DNA of 57,149 nt, taken from NCBI GenBank assembly GCA_903903635.1, contig CAIUZK010000100.1, positions 1 to 57,149 of the forward strand, read 5' to 3'. The translations under genes and the position numbers were made by a program. This DNA is from an uncultured Bacteroidota bacterium. GTDB taxonomy: Bacteria; Bacteroidota; Bacteroidia; Chitinophagales; Chitinophagaceae. Positions 1 through 7,709 of the stretch are shown here, in pieces (the first letter of the stretch is position 1; each line of letters begins with the position of its first letter). Below the pieces are notes generated by a model, which saw only the letters and a program-made list of their open reading frames with translations, was not told the origin of the DNA and did not search any database.

Positions 1-1
1 C

Positions 2-109
2 CTGAATGAATATCAAACCGGAATCAAAGTAGACAAAAACCAATTGGACAAAAAACGAATTCGCTACCATCCCAACATCCCAGAACTCAACTACAGAATT
101 TATCCTTAA
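2..109 (+). CDS. ISAzo13-like transposase, C-terminal fragment (runs off left edge)
   Basis: An open frame enters from the left edge and stops at a TAA at 107-109. Its 35 visible residues contain EYQTGIKV and end PELNYRIYP. From memory this matches the tail of ISAzo13-family (Rhodopirellula-type) DDE transposases, which end with a y.tGIKvs...fh..WNYTI pattern. The main catalytic domain lies outside the window. The IS 3' end must therefore fall within about 50 bp of the convergent DUF4292 gene. In related genomes a murein hydrolase activator often sits beyond that gene; here an IS occupies the place. The family call rests on a short tail. Confidence 0.55.
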   Translation: MNEYQTGIKVDKNQLDKKRIRYHPNIPELNYRIYP

Positions 110-156
110 TTTGTAGGAATTATTTTGAAAGTCTTACTAAGTAATGTTGTCCTGCA

Positions 157-1050
157 TTACTTCTTATAAGAATAATTGCGGGGAATGCTGAATGGAAAAT
201 CTATGACTTCATCAAAATCATTTTTGATGAAATTCATTTCGAGCAGGTAGTTATCGTTTCCGTTTACGAGTTTCAGTACCCTGTGGGTGGAAATTTTTCT
301 GCTATTCACCACTTCATAATCGCCATAGTCGGTCATAGCAGTTGGGCCATCGCCATCCTTGCGGCGCATGCGTAAGGAAGCAGTGCGCATATTACTGTCG
401 GCCCTGGTATATGCTATCTGCTGCAAATAACTGCTGTCTTCAACAACAATAGAAATGGTATCACCTTTTTTCTCCGCATCAGTTATTATGCCGCCACGCA
501 ATGGCTCTCCGAGAATGAGGTTCTGCAGCGATGCAAAATCAACTTTAGTAGGCAGCACTTTAGCCGCGCTGCTCAGGGGTATGGCAAATACGGTTTTCTG
601 GAGATGGTTGAGCATAAAAAAGCTATCGGTGGTGATCAGTATTTTGGCAAATGAAATACCACCCAATGCGGTTACATTTATCCATATCACACTGTCTTTT
701 CTCACCCTGATGTTGGCAGTAAAGTCTTCGCTGTTGTCGGGGCCTTCCATATGCATTTTGGCTTTACCCTTGAAAGTGCGGTAACTTAGCCTTTTAGCCC
801 ATAATGGCTTCACCTCATCCATCAGTTTTACCAGGTCAGTATTATGATCGGGCAGCTTAGCTGAGGTATCCTGGCGGGCAGGAATAGCCACAGGCAGAAC
901 GGTGGTAATCTGGTTGGAATCAGAGCTACCCTGAACAGTATGCCAGTCGTACAATTTTGGTTTCTTACCTTTTACCAATTTCCGGAAGGAACAGGAACTG
1001 AAAGTAGCTGATAATAAAAGCAACAATAAAAAGCCCGCTGATCTATTCAT
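157..1050 (-). CDS. DUF4292 family outer-membrane lipoprotein
   Basis: Lipoprotein of 297 aa. After MNRSAGFLLLLLLSATFSSC comes a lipobox cysteine, then a basic stretch and a beta-rich domain of the DUF4292 type, a fold I associate with LolA/LolB-like lipid-binding lipoproteins. The ATG at 1050 is preferred over an upstream in-frame GTG at 1065, because it opens directly with the signal peptide and gives an 8-nt overlap with the TPR gene. Gene order nucleotidyltransferase, TPR, DUF4292 is common in Bacteroidota and suggests one transcript with an envelope role. The exact function is unproven; a LolB-like role in lipoprotein insertion is inference. Confidence 0.8.
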   Translation of the reverse strand: MNRSAGFLLLLLLSATFSSCSFRKLVKGKKPKLYDWHTVQGSSDSNQITTVLPVAIPARQDTSAKLPDHNTDLVKLMDEVKPLWAKRLSYRTFKGKAKMHMEGPDNSEDFTANIRVRKDSVIWINVTALGGISFAKILITTDSFFMLNHLQKTVFAIPLSSAAKVLPTKVDFASLQNLILGEPLRGGIITDAEKKGDTISIVVEDSSYLQQIAYTRADSNMRTASLRMRRKDGDGPTAMTDYGDYEVVNSRKISTHRVLKLVNGNDNYLLEMNFIKNDFDEVIDFPFSIPRNYSYKK

Positions 1051-2782
1051 ACAATTTTCCTTCACTAATTTTTTTATCTATCAGCGGATCATCCACACCT
1101 TTCTCCTTAGCCAGCTTCCAGTATTCCGCTGCTTTATCAATCATTTTCAGTTTAAAATAAATATCGCCAAGATGGTCGTACAATGTACCATCGGCCCTTG
1201 CGCCCGACAGGTCGATTGCTTTCTTAATATATGTTTTGGCTTTTTCGAATTCGCCTTTTTTATAGAGGATCCAGCCATAGGTGTCCAGATAGGTAGGTTC
1301 GCCAGGCTGGAGGTCCAGTGATCTTTTCGACATTTTTTCTGCCTCATCGAGGCGCATGCCTCTTTCAGACAGAAAATAACTGTAATTATTCAGAGCTGAA
1401 GCATTGTCGGGATCGAGCGAAAGTGCTTTATCGTATGCTTTATCAGAAAGATCGTCCTGCTTGCCGGCATGGTAAATATCGGCCAGGAAGGCGTATAGCA
1501 ACCCCATTGCCTGTTTATTATTTTCCGGTTGCATATCTATCGCCCTGTTGACGGCCTTGATAGCTCGGGGATAGTCCTTCTTCATGAGATAACCCTGCGC
1601 ATTGAAATAATGCGGATCAACCTGGTTGGGATATTGCCTGATGAATTTTTCACTGTTTTTGATCAATGAATCCGCTTCATTCCTGTCGCCGAAATTCCTG
1701 AGCAATTTGCGCCATACTGCCGCAGAAGATTTTACCTGCAAGGATTTGCTGTAGGCCATAGCGGCGCTGTCGTGGCGATTGTTCATTTCCAGAAAATCGC
1801 CGTAGATCCAGAGTATCTGGGCATCGGCAGGATGCTGCAGCACCAGTTGCCTAACAATGGGCATACCCTGCAGGCGCATCACTGAATCGTTGGGCATGAT
1901 CTGAATAAAATCGGACAGCATTTCCACCTGTACCTCCGACTCAATGTCTTTATTAAGTATGGCTTTGTTGAGGTAGGCGATATATTGGGTGGTATCGCCG
2001 ATTCTCAGAAAATGTTCGGCCCTGCCATATTGCACATACGGATCGCCGGGAATGGTTCGCTCCGCTTTTTCATACACTTCGGCAGCCTTTCCGGGCAATT
2101 GAATATTATCGTAGAGATCTCCCAGCAATTTGTAATACTTACCGTTTCTTGGTTCCTTAGCAATGATCAGCCTGACCATATCGGCGGCTTTCTCCACATT
2201 ATTCATGCTGAGATAAACCTGCTCTTTCAGCATCAGAATATCTTCCTGATTGCCTCTTTTCACCAATGCCTTGTCGAGGTAAGCTATAGCATCATCATAC
2301 TTTTTGGCACGCTCATAGTATTCTGCGGCAGTAAGGAGATAGGAGGCATCCTGAGGTTGTGACACCGACAGCTCGGCTATAATATGTGCCGCTTCAAGGA
2401 AATTACCCCTATCGGCCAGTATGGAAGCATACTCTTCCTGATACCACTTATTGCGCGGATTAATCGCAATTGCTTTTTTAATGTATTCCTCGGCTTTATC
2501 TAATTTCTTGTCGCTGTAACTGAGCCTGGATAACTCATAGAAGGCATCAGCAACCTCGGGCCGCAGGGATGCAAACTGCTCGAACAGCCTGATGGCCAGC
2601 GGCTCATCATTTTTTATTTTCGCCTTTACCGCCTCAAAATACAAGGAGTCGGTTTTCGCCTTTACCGCGTCTTTACTCATTTCGAAAGACTCCCCTATTT
2701 CCTTTTCCTGGGCATGCGAATATTGAGCTATAGAAACAAAGCACAGGATAAAGACCGGGTATATAAGACGGTGTAAACTCAT
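1043..2782 (-). CDS. Tetratricopeptide repeat protein, exported
   Basis: Protein of 579 aa with an N-terminal signal peptide (LIYPVFILCFVSIAQYSHAQ). The rest is almost entirely TPR helices of the A..Y...L-KAEEYI-KAI-INP type, roughly residues 45-570. Clear repeats are AEEYIKKAIAINPRN, AIKAVNRAIDMQP, SDKAYDKALSLDPDNASALN and AKTYIKKAIDLSGA. It is probably a periplasmic or outer-membrane-associated scaffold. Its ATG overlaps the TGA of the upstream nucleotidyltransferase gene by 4 nt and its own 3' end overlaps the DUF4292 start, so the three genes are translationally coupled. No enzymatic motif is visible. Confidence 0.85.
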   Translation of the reverse strand: MSLHRLIYPVFILCFVSIAQYSHAQEKEIGESFEMSKDAVKAKTDSLYFEAVKAKIKNDEPLAIRLFEQFASLRPEVADAFYELSRLSYSDKKLDKAEEYIKKAIAINPRNKWYQEEYASILADRGNFLEAAHIIAELSVSQPQDASYLLTAAEYYERAKKYDDAIAYLDKALVKRGNQEDILMLKEQVYLSMNNVEKAADMVRLIIAKEPRNGKYYKLLGDLYDNIQLPGKAAEVYEKAERTIPGDPYVQYGRAEHFLRIGDTTQYIAYLNKAILNKDIESEVQVEMLSDFIQIMPNDSVMRLQGMPIVRQLVLQHPADAQILWIYGDFLEMNNRHDSAAMAYSKSLQVKSSAAVWRKLLRNFGDRNEADSLIKNSEKFIRQYPNQVDPHYFNAQGYLMKKDYPRAIKAVNRAIDMQPENNKQAMGLLYAFLADIYHAGKQDDLSDKAYDKALSLDPDNASALNNYSYFLSERGMRLDEAEKMSKRSLDLQPGEPTYLDTYGWILYKKGEFEKAKTYIKKAIDLSGARADGTLYDHLGDIYFKLKMIDKAAEYWKLAKEKGVDDPLIDKKISEGKLYE

Positions 2783-3786
2783 ATCTGGGTAGAATAATCT
2801 CCGAGGCTTAATTCTTTCGGATTATCAATGTAAGTTACATTTTTCCCAAGCATGGAGTTTATTATTTGTGCATTTTTAACAACACTTTCAGCCTGTATAA
2901 TACTATTGACAATGCGGGAATCCTCAACCCGCACACCTTTTTCTAAAGATACATGCGGCCCGATTACTGAGTTTTTCACGATTACGTTCTCACCAATAAA
3001 GCACGGCTCAATGATTACGGAATGCTCAATTTTGGATGTTGCTGCCACCAGTTGCTCCTTCCCTTTTTTGATTTCGAGTATGCGCTGGTTGGTATATATG
3101 GTATTTTCTTTGCTGCCGCAGTCCAACCACTCTTCTACCTCGCCGGTATAGAATTTTATGCCGTTATTCAGCATATGCTCCATAGCATCCGTGATCTGGT
3201 ATTCGCCTTTCTGCATTATTTTCTGGTCGATGAGGCGCTGTAGTTCTATTTTAAGTGCATCGCCATCCCTGAAATAATAAACACCGATAATGGCGAGGTC
3301 GCTGACAAACTCCTGTGGTTTTTCCACAAAAGCCTCAATCTCTCCGTTGGCATTCAGTTTTACAACACCAAAAGCTTTTGGGTCGGCCACTTTATGGGTC
3401 CAGACTATGGCATCTTTAGTTGTATCAATATTGAATTCGGCCTTGAACAGTGTATCGGCAAAGGCGATAAACACATTGCCGGTAAGGGTTTCGGCAGCGC
3501 AGAGTATCGCATGCGCGGTACCCATTGGTTGTTCCTGATAGCATATCCTGCCTTTTGCCCCCAGCGCTTCGGCTACCTGGCAAAGGTGGTTCTCGATATC
3601 TTTACCAAATGACGGCCCGATAATAAAGGCTATTTCATCCACTTTCTCATTCGATGTGGCCAATATATCTTCTACGAGCCGCTGCACAATTGGCTTGCCG
3701 GCTACGGGTATTAATGGTTTTGCAGTTGTAAGTGTGTGCGGCCTCATGCGTTTGCCCATGCCCGCCATTGGAATAATAATATTCAT
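2779..3786 (-). CDS. Sugar-phosphate nucleotidyltransferase with left-handed beta-helix tail
   Basis: Protein of 335 aa beginning MNIIIPMAGMGKRMRPHT, the NTP-binding signature G-M-G-x-R of GlmU/RmlA/GMPP-type nucleotidyltransferases. Residues about 1-240 form the transferase domain (EQPMGTAHAILCA, EYQITDAMEHML, EEWLDCGSKENT). Residues about 250-320 are hexapeptide-like repeats (IIEPCFIGENVIVKNSVIG) expected to form a left-handed beta-helix. It should make an NDP-sugar from NTP and sugar-1-phosphate. The substrate cannot be read from sequence; glucose-1-phosphate thymidylyl- or uridylyltransferase is the usual annotation. It is first in the operon with the TPR and DUF4292 genes. Confidence 0.85.
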   Translation of the reverse strand: MNIIIPMAGMGKRMRPHTLTTAKPLIPVAGKPIVQRLVEDILATSNEKVDEIAFIIGPSFGKDIENHLCQVAEALGAKGRICYQEQPMGTAHAILCAAETLTGNVFIAFADTLFKAEFNIDTTKDAIVWTHKVADPKAFGVVKLNANGEIEAFVEKPQEFVSDLAIIGVYYFRDGDALKIELQRLIDQKIMQKGEYQITDAMEHMLNNGIKFYTGEVEEWLDCGSKENTIYTNQRILEIKKGKEQLVAATSKIEHSVIIEPCFIGENVIVKNSVIGPHVSLEKGVRVEDSRIVNSIIQAESVVKNAQIINSMLGKNVTYIDNPKELSLGDYSTQI

Positions 3787-3841
3787 AACTGAGTTTTACC
3801 TTTTGAGAAAACAGTCTAATTTTTGAAACTTATATTACTTA

Positions 3842-4282
3842 TTATCTGGTTCCGGAATGGCCAAAACCACCCGCTCCCCGTTTAGTTTCGTCCAGCTCCT
3901 CTACCCGCTCCCACGCTACTGTTTCATAGCGGGAAACAATCATCTGGGCAATACGTTCTCCATCGTTGATCTCCTGCTCTTCGCCCGATAAATTGATCAT
4001 GGCTACCATCACTTCGCCCCGGTAATCGCTATCTATGGTACCAGGGGCATTCACTACCGTCAACCCTTTTTTTATGGCCAGCCCGCTACGGGGACGCACC
4101 TGGGCTTCATACCCAACCGGCAGGGATATATAGATACCTGTATGGATCAGCTTCCTTTCCATCGGCTTCAGGCGCAGTGGGCCGGCGAGCCATGCGGTCA
4201 GGTCCATGCCGCTGGAGCCGGATGTCTGGTAGGCCGGAAGGTGATGCGGTGATTTACTGATAATCTGAACTTTCAATTCCAT
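3842..4282 (-). CDS. dut: dUTP diphosphatase
   Basis: Protein of 146 aa, standard for trimeric dUTPases. All five motifs are present in order: GSSGMDLTA (1), RSGLAIKKG (2), GTIDSDYRGEV (3, with the catalytic aspartate), ERIAQMIV (4) and the C-terminal P-loop-like RGAGGFGHSGTR (5), which closes over the substrate. It hydrolyses dUTP to dUMP and pyrophosphate, keeping uracil out of DNA and feeding thymidylate synthesis. It lies 55 nt upstream of the nucleotidyltransferase gene on the same strand and may head that operon. A TACCTTTG -7 box sits 10 nt before its ATG. Confidence 0.95.
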   Translation of the reverse strand: MELKVQIISKSPHHLPAYQTSGSSGMDLTAWLAGPLRLKPMERKLIHTGIYISLPVGYEAQVRPRSGLAIKKGLTVVNAPGTIDSDYRGEVMVAMINLSGEEQEINDGERIAQMIVSRYETVAWERVEELDETKRGAGGFGHSGTR

Positions 4283-4292
4283 ATTGAGGGCG

Positions 4293-4300
4293 CAAAGGTA
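4293..4300 (-). promoter_or_regulatory. -7 promoter box of dut
   Basis: TACCTTTG on the minus strand matches the Bacteroidota -7 consensus TAnnTTTG and ends 10 nt before the dut ATG, so the expected leader is only a few nucleotides long. No convincing -33 TTTG partner was identified. Confidence 0.55.
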
Positions 4301-4429
4301 ATGTGTAGGACTTGATTTTTAGGGAAACAATTACGAATTGAAATAAACATAATAACTGCCTGCTTTGGGGCTTAGCCATTGTCCTTTTGTTAGGCTATAA
4401 CCAGTCTATTCAAAATGAATAGTACCTCA

Positions 4430-4618
4430 TCAGTTGTTTTTACCCTTCAGGCCTTTGATGATGAGGAATATGCCCACTGTCATCCATATGCCACAGCCTA
4501 CCTCGGCCATTAAGGGGTTGCTGCTCATCTTTTGCGGATTGGTGGCAGTTAGCAAGGGGTACAAAATACTCATACCACCAATAAGAAATACCAAACCAAC
4601 TATAATTCTCCAGTTCAT
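4430..4618 (-). CDS. Small two-TM membrane protein
   Basis: Hypothetical protein of 62 aa with two predicted membrane helices (IIVGLVFLIGGMSILYPLL and MAEVGCGIWMTVGIFLIIKGL) joined by a short polar loop, and a basic C-terminus KGLKGKNN. No family is recognised. It stands alone between dut and a repeat element. An ATAATTTG sequence about 20 nt upstream resembles, but does not match, the -7 consensus. It is considered real because of the clean ATG, the membrane topology and the lack of a competing frame of similar quality. Confidence 0.5.
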   Translation of the reverse strand: MNWRIIVGLVFLIGGMSILYPLLTATNPQKMSSNPLMAEVGCGIWMTVGIFLIIKGLKGKNN

Positions 4619-4778
4619 CAGATCGAATTTGCCGCAAATTATGGTAATTCTGTTTAAAGGGGATGGGTTTGTTTATACGGGGTAATTGCGGGATTGTTTG
4701 GCGGTTTAAGTGCGTGGAATTAAAAAAAACGAATTAGTTATGGGGGTTCTATGTGGGAGATATTAAGTGATGTATGCT

Positions 4779-4846
4779 GCTGTTGCTGAAGCTAAAGCCG
4801 ACAGCAACAGTAAAATGAGTGCAGCGAAACAGTGCGGAGAGCGGTA
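4779..4846. repeat. Hairpin plus GAGCGGAGA-type purine tract, variant A
   Basis: CTGTTGCTG (4780-4788) and CAGCAACAG (4802-4810) form a perfect 9-bp stem with a 13-nt loop. A purine-rich tract follows (GCGAAACAGTGCGGAGAGCGG, spaced over 4822-4844). The same pairing of a hairpin with a GCGGAGAGCGG tract recurs at 5.9, 7.4-7.7, 9.55 and 10.3 kb, but here the stem sequence differs. It lies just beyond the stop of the zeta-like kinase gene (minus strand). Confidence 0.6.
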
Positions 4847-4855
4847 AAAATATTT

Positions 4856-5503
4856 TCATTTCAGTAAAAATGATTTAATAGCTACAGCCAAAGAAGGGAA
4901 CCCTTTTTTTACCCAATTCTTCTTAAGTGCCAGCTTATCTGCATAAGTAATTTTATCATTTTCGATTCTTGCAAGTAACGCAGGCATCGACATTCCATCA
5001 TAAAGTTCAATAAGTGCAAATGTGTCTTTATATGCATTAATATGCTCAAGATTCTTGTTATACACACCTTTTATGGTTGAAGGCTCAACGTAATGTCCTC
5101 CCTCTGCAACCCTTTGCCCAACCCTGGCAATGCAATTGGCTACCTTATCCAGGCATAAATAATTTAGCTGAACCTGATAGCCATTACTTAGGAACAAGTC
5201 AATATAAGCCCAATAATCAGGATGAGAAAGTGGTGTTTCCAAAACAAAATGCGTCTTCCGTATAATTGCATCCTTCATCGCCAATAACAATTTCTGCTCC
5301 ATCAATGCTGTAGATTGCCTGAAAATGTCACTTGCTTTGACCCGCTGATCCTGTAATATTTTTTCAAATCCCTGGCGATTCTTATCACGATCAAAGGACA
5401 AAACACCGTCGAATTCTACGGGAAGCATAGATTGAATATATGTAGATTTGCCAGCACCGTTCGGACCAGAAATAACGATTAGAGTTGGCTTAGAGTAATC
5501 CAT
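4856..5503 (-). CDS. Zeta-toxin-like P-loop kinase
   Basis: P-loop NTPase of 215 aa. PTLIVISGPNGAGKSTYIQS near the N-terminus is a Walker A of the zeta toxin/UDP-GlcNAc kinase type. VLSFDRDKNRQGFEK and HFVLETPLSHPDYWAYIDLF fit the substrate-binding part, and RVGQRVAEGGHYVEPSTIKGVY fits the R-x(n)-R-GGH-V segment typical of this family. An alternative ATG at 5527 adds MPIKSGEL. The ATG at 5503 is preferred because it places the Walker A at the usual distance from the start. The gene overlaps the end of the small upstream gene, which suggests co-translation and possibly a toxin-partner pair. Whether it is toxic is not known. Confidence 0.75.
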   Translation of the reverse strand: MDYSKPTLIVISGPNGAGKSTYIQSMLPVEFDGVLSFDRDKNRQGFEKILQDQRVKASDIFRQSTALMEQKLLLAMKDAIIRKTHFVLETPLSHPDYWAYIDLFLSNGYQVQLNYLCLDKVANCIARVGQRVAEGGHYVEPSTIKGVYNKNLEHINAYKDTFALIELYDGMSMPALLARIENDKITYADKLALKKNWVKKGFPSLAVAIKSFLLK

Positions 5504-5756
5504 AAGTTCGCCTGACTTTATCGGCATCAGCGGCTGAAAGGATACTTATTACTTTGTGCTGATAATGAGACCCTACAGAAAAAATCTCTTGTATTTCAAT
5601 GCGTCCATCAGCATACTCACGGTAAACCTGTCCTTCAGGTAATTTATCTGAAAGCAAAAGCAAAGGGAGATTCCTGCTGAAATTCCTTGTACGAAGCCCT
5701 TTCAACGTTAGCAGATATTTTTCGTCCTTTGAGGTGGTTTTATGAATAGTATCCAT
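5490..5756 (-). CDS. Small protein paired with zeta-like kinase
   Basis: Protein of 88 aa, MDTIHKTTSKDEKYLLTLKG..., mostly polar, ending VISILSAADADKVRRTYGLL. No family is recognised with confidence. It directly precedes and overlaps the zeta-like kinase gene by 14 nt (using the ATG at 5503), the spacing expected for an antitoxin or regulatory partner. This is genomic-context inference only. No DNA-binding motif is obvious. Confidence 0.6.
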   Translation of the reverse strand: MDTIHKTTSKDEKYLLTLKGLRTRNFSRNLPLLLLSDKLPEGQVYREYADGRIEIQEIFSVGSHYQHKVISILSAADADKVRRTYGLL

Positions 5757-5878
5757 GCCCTTTTGTGAAATATTTCTAATCCAGTGTTGTAAAAATAATG
5801 AAAAAAAGTTGGATTTCTATACCAAACCTAAGCTGGGATTTCGAAAATCTTCTTAAAATTCACATCAAACTATAAAAG

Positions 5879-6004
5879 GCGAGAGCGGAGTAAGGTGAGA
5901 GCGGAGAAACAGAGCGAAGAGCGTCACGGGGAACCCGGGCGGAGAAACAGTGCAGAGCGCGTTGCACTGCGCAAGGCTGTTGGTCGAAAAATAAGACCAA
6001 CAGC
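5879..6004. repeat. Purine tract plus hairpin, variant B
   Basis: A tract of GAGAGCGGAG, GTGAGAGCGGAGAAACAG and AGCGAAGAGCG words (about 5880-5965) is followed by a perfect 10-bp stem, GCTGTTGGTC (5976-5985) and GACCAACAGC (5995-6004), with a 9-nt loop. The hairpin ends 18 nt beyond the stop of the lipoprotein gene at 6023. The architecture matches the other GAGCGGAGA elements, but the stem is a third sequence. Confidence 0.6.
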
Positions 6005-6022
6005 GGCTAAATTAATCACTCA

Positions 6023-7279
6023 TCAAAACTGCTCGATAAACGCATAATTGATACTCCCATAGGAGCCATAATTATTGATAGTACTTAATGAAATTACACT
6101 TCCGTTATCATAAAATATTTTTGTTGGATAACCCTTTGTATTAATTGTATTGCTTAGCTGATAGGAACTAAGTGAATAGGCCTGAATTTTATTAGTTGCG
6201 CATCCGACATAGATCAGTTGGTTCGTATTGTCAAAATCGTATGAAGTATAGGTTAGGTTTCCATGGGGTAACGAAGAAACATAAGTGAGTGCCTTGCTAA
6301 CAATTACTCCGGTGGAAGATGTAATAAATTTGCTGCCGTCGGGAAATATTTCAAATGCAGTGGGTGAAAGGTAATAGCCTGAAAGGTAACCGGTTTGCTG
6401 CGTAACATAATGCCCTGTGCTATCGAATTTGAAATAGTAGGGGTTACTGTACGTACTCACTCCCAAAAATTCAGAATTACTTCCCGGAATTAACTTTAGC
6501 CGTGATGCATCCGAAGTACTTTGGGAAGATATCAACGATTTTGTTGCCCGGTTATAGGAAACGATCGCACTACTGGAGCTATAGGAGATAATGCCACTTA
6601 CAAATAAAACACCATTATTAAACACTACACTTGTCAATGAGTTACCGATATTGATCTGATCGATCTGGGTTAAAGTGGTGGCGTCATAAATAAATAACCA
6701 ACCATCACTTCTTGGCACATACAACTCCTTTGTGCCGTTATATACCCCAATGTCGCAATACCCGATGTTGGCTGAAGTTGATATTTGTTTAGCAACATTT
6801 TTGCCTTGCAAATCATATTTTATAATATCCCCGGTACTGCTATAAATATACAGCATGTGGCTGGCCCTGTCAACTACTGCATCTTTAGGTGTGATAAGCA
6901 TAAAGCTGATGTCCTGCCTTGCATAGGTAATTTTGTTGCTGGTTACCCTTGAATAAATACCTGTCCGCACTGAAGTAATATAGTATTGCACATATGGCGC
7001 TAACGGAAGGGTATCGACATACTGATTAGTGTTCTTATCTACAGTTATGGTTGAAGTCATATAGTTGCTTACAGTGTCAGTAACTCTTTCAATAAGATAG
7101 GATGTCAATGAATCAGCAGGCAGCTTTGACCATTTTAGCGTGACAGTGTTGCCATTTACTACAAGTGGAGAGAGTATAATTTTGTTGCCATAAACATTAT
7201 TATTACTGCTTTTTTTGCATGAAGTAAAGCAAATCAGCGCAAATAAAACAGCCATTGAGGCGCTTAACAGACCTTTCAT
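6023..7279 (-). CDS. Lipoprotein with Fn3-like domain and beta-propeller-like repeats
   Basis: Lipoprotein of 418 aa. The chosen ATG at 7279 starts MKGLLSASMAVLFALICFTSC, a signal peptide and lipobox; a longer frame to 7345 adds 22 residues before the signal peptide and is unlikely. Residues about 30-120 (LSPLVVNGNTVTLKWSKLP...SYLIERVTDT) resemble a fibronectin type III domain. The rest has repeated strands (ITPKDAVVDRASHMLYIYSS, LFIYDATTLTQIDQINIGN, IYVGCATNKIQAYSLSSYQL) like YncE/WD-type propellers. It is probably surface-exposed or periplasmic; the function is unknown. It is flanked on both sides by hairpin repeats. Confidence 0.75.
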   Translation of the reverse strand: MKGLLSASMAVLFALICFTSCKKSSNNNVYGNKIILSPLVVNGNTVTLKWSKLPADSLTSYLIERVTDTVSNYMTSTITVDKNTNQYVDTLPLAPYVQYYITSVRTGIYSRVTSNKITYARQDISFMLITPKDAVVDRASHMLYIYSSTGDIIKYDLQGKNVAKQISTSANIGYCDIGVYNGTKELYVPRSDGWLFIYDATTLTQIDQINIGNSLTSVVFNNGVLFVSGIISYSSSSAIVSYNRATKSLISSQSTSDASRLKLIPGSNSEFLGVSTYSNPYYFKFDSTGHYVTQQTGYLSGYYLSPTAFEIFPDGSKFITSSTGVIVSKALTYVSSLPHGNLTYTSYDFDNTNQLIYVGCATNKIQAYSLSSYQLSNTINTKGYPTKIFYDNGSVISLSTINNYGSYGSINYAFIEQF

Positions 7280-7374
7280 AAGATATAAAATTTTGCGGAC
7301 GAAGATACACACTATTAGCAATCTACCAATTATGGAGAACTCCAATATGAGGGAAAGATGAGAATTGAGAAACA

Positions 7375-7664
7375 GTGCAGAGAAACAGTGTGAGAGCGTT
7401 GCCCGGTGCGAGCGTGTTGGAGAAGAACTCTAACACGGGCGAAAAGGTGAGTGCGGAGAGCGTTGCCCGGCGCGAGCGTGTTGGAGAAGAACTCCAACAC
7501 GGGCGAAAAGGTGAGTGCGGAGAGCGGGAGCGGAGAGCGTTGCCCGGTGCGAGCGTGTTGGAGAAGAACTCCAACACGGGCGAAAAGGTGAGAGCGGAGA
7601 GCGGGAGCGGAGAGCGTTGCCCGGCGCGAGCGTGTTGGAGAAGAACTCCAACACGGGCGAAAAC
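7375..7664. repeat. Four tandem copies of the purine-tract/TGTTGGAG hairpin repeat
   Basis: Hairpin copies lie at 7401-7440, 7465-7504, 7542-7581 and 7619-7658. Each has an outer GCCC...GGGC pair and an inner 9-bp stem GTGTTGGAG / CTCCAACAC with loop AAGAA. The 5' side carries an unpaired GGYGCGAGC bulge. Copies are separated by GAAAAGGTGAGTGCGGAGAGCG-like spacers, so the period is 64-77 bp. The first copy has CTCTAACAC, still pairable by G-U. Frames reading through the array are by-products of the repeat and not genes. The array lies upstream of the lipoprotein gene, not downstream of a stop, so simple termination does not explain it. Confidence 0.85.
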
Positions 7665-7709
7665 ATAGCAGCTCTGATTGAAGGCGATTTTGAAATGTAT
7701 CGTCCTGAT

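Noticed and set aside
5879-6004. Hairpin repeats considered as ordinary intrinsic terminators
   Set aside because: No T-run follows the stems on either strand, and copies also occur upstream of genes and in tandem.
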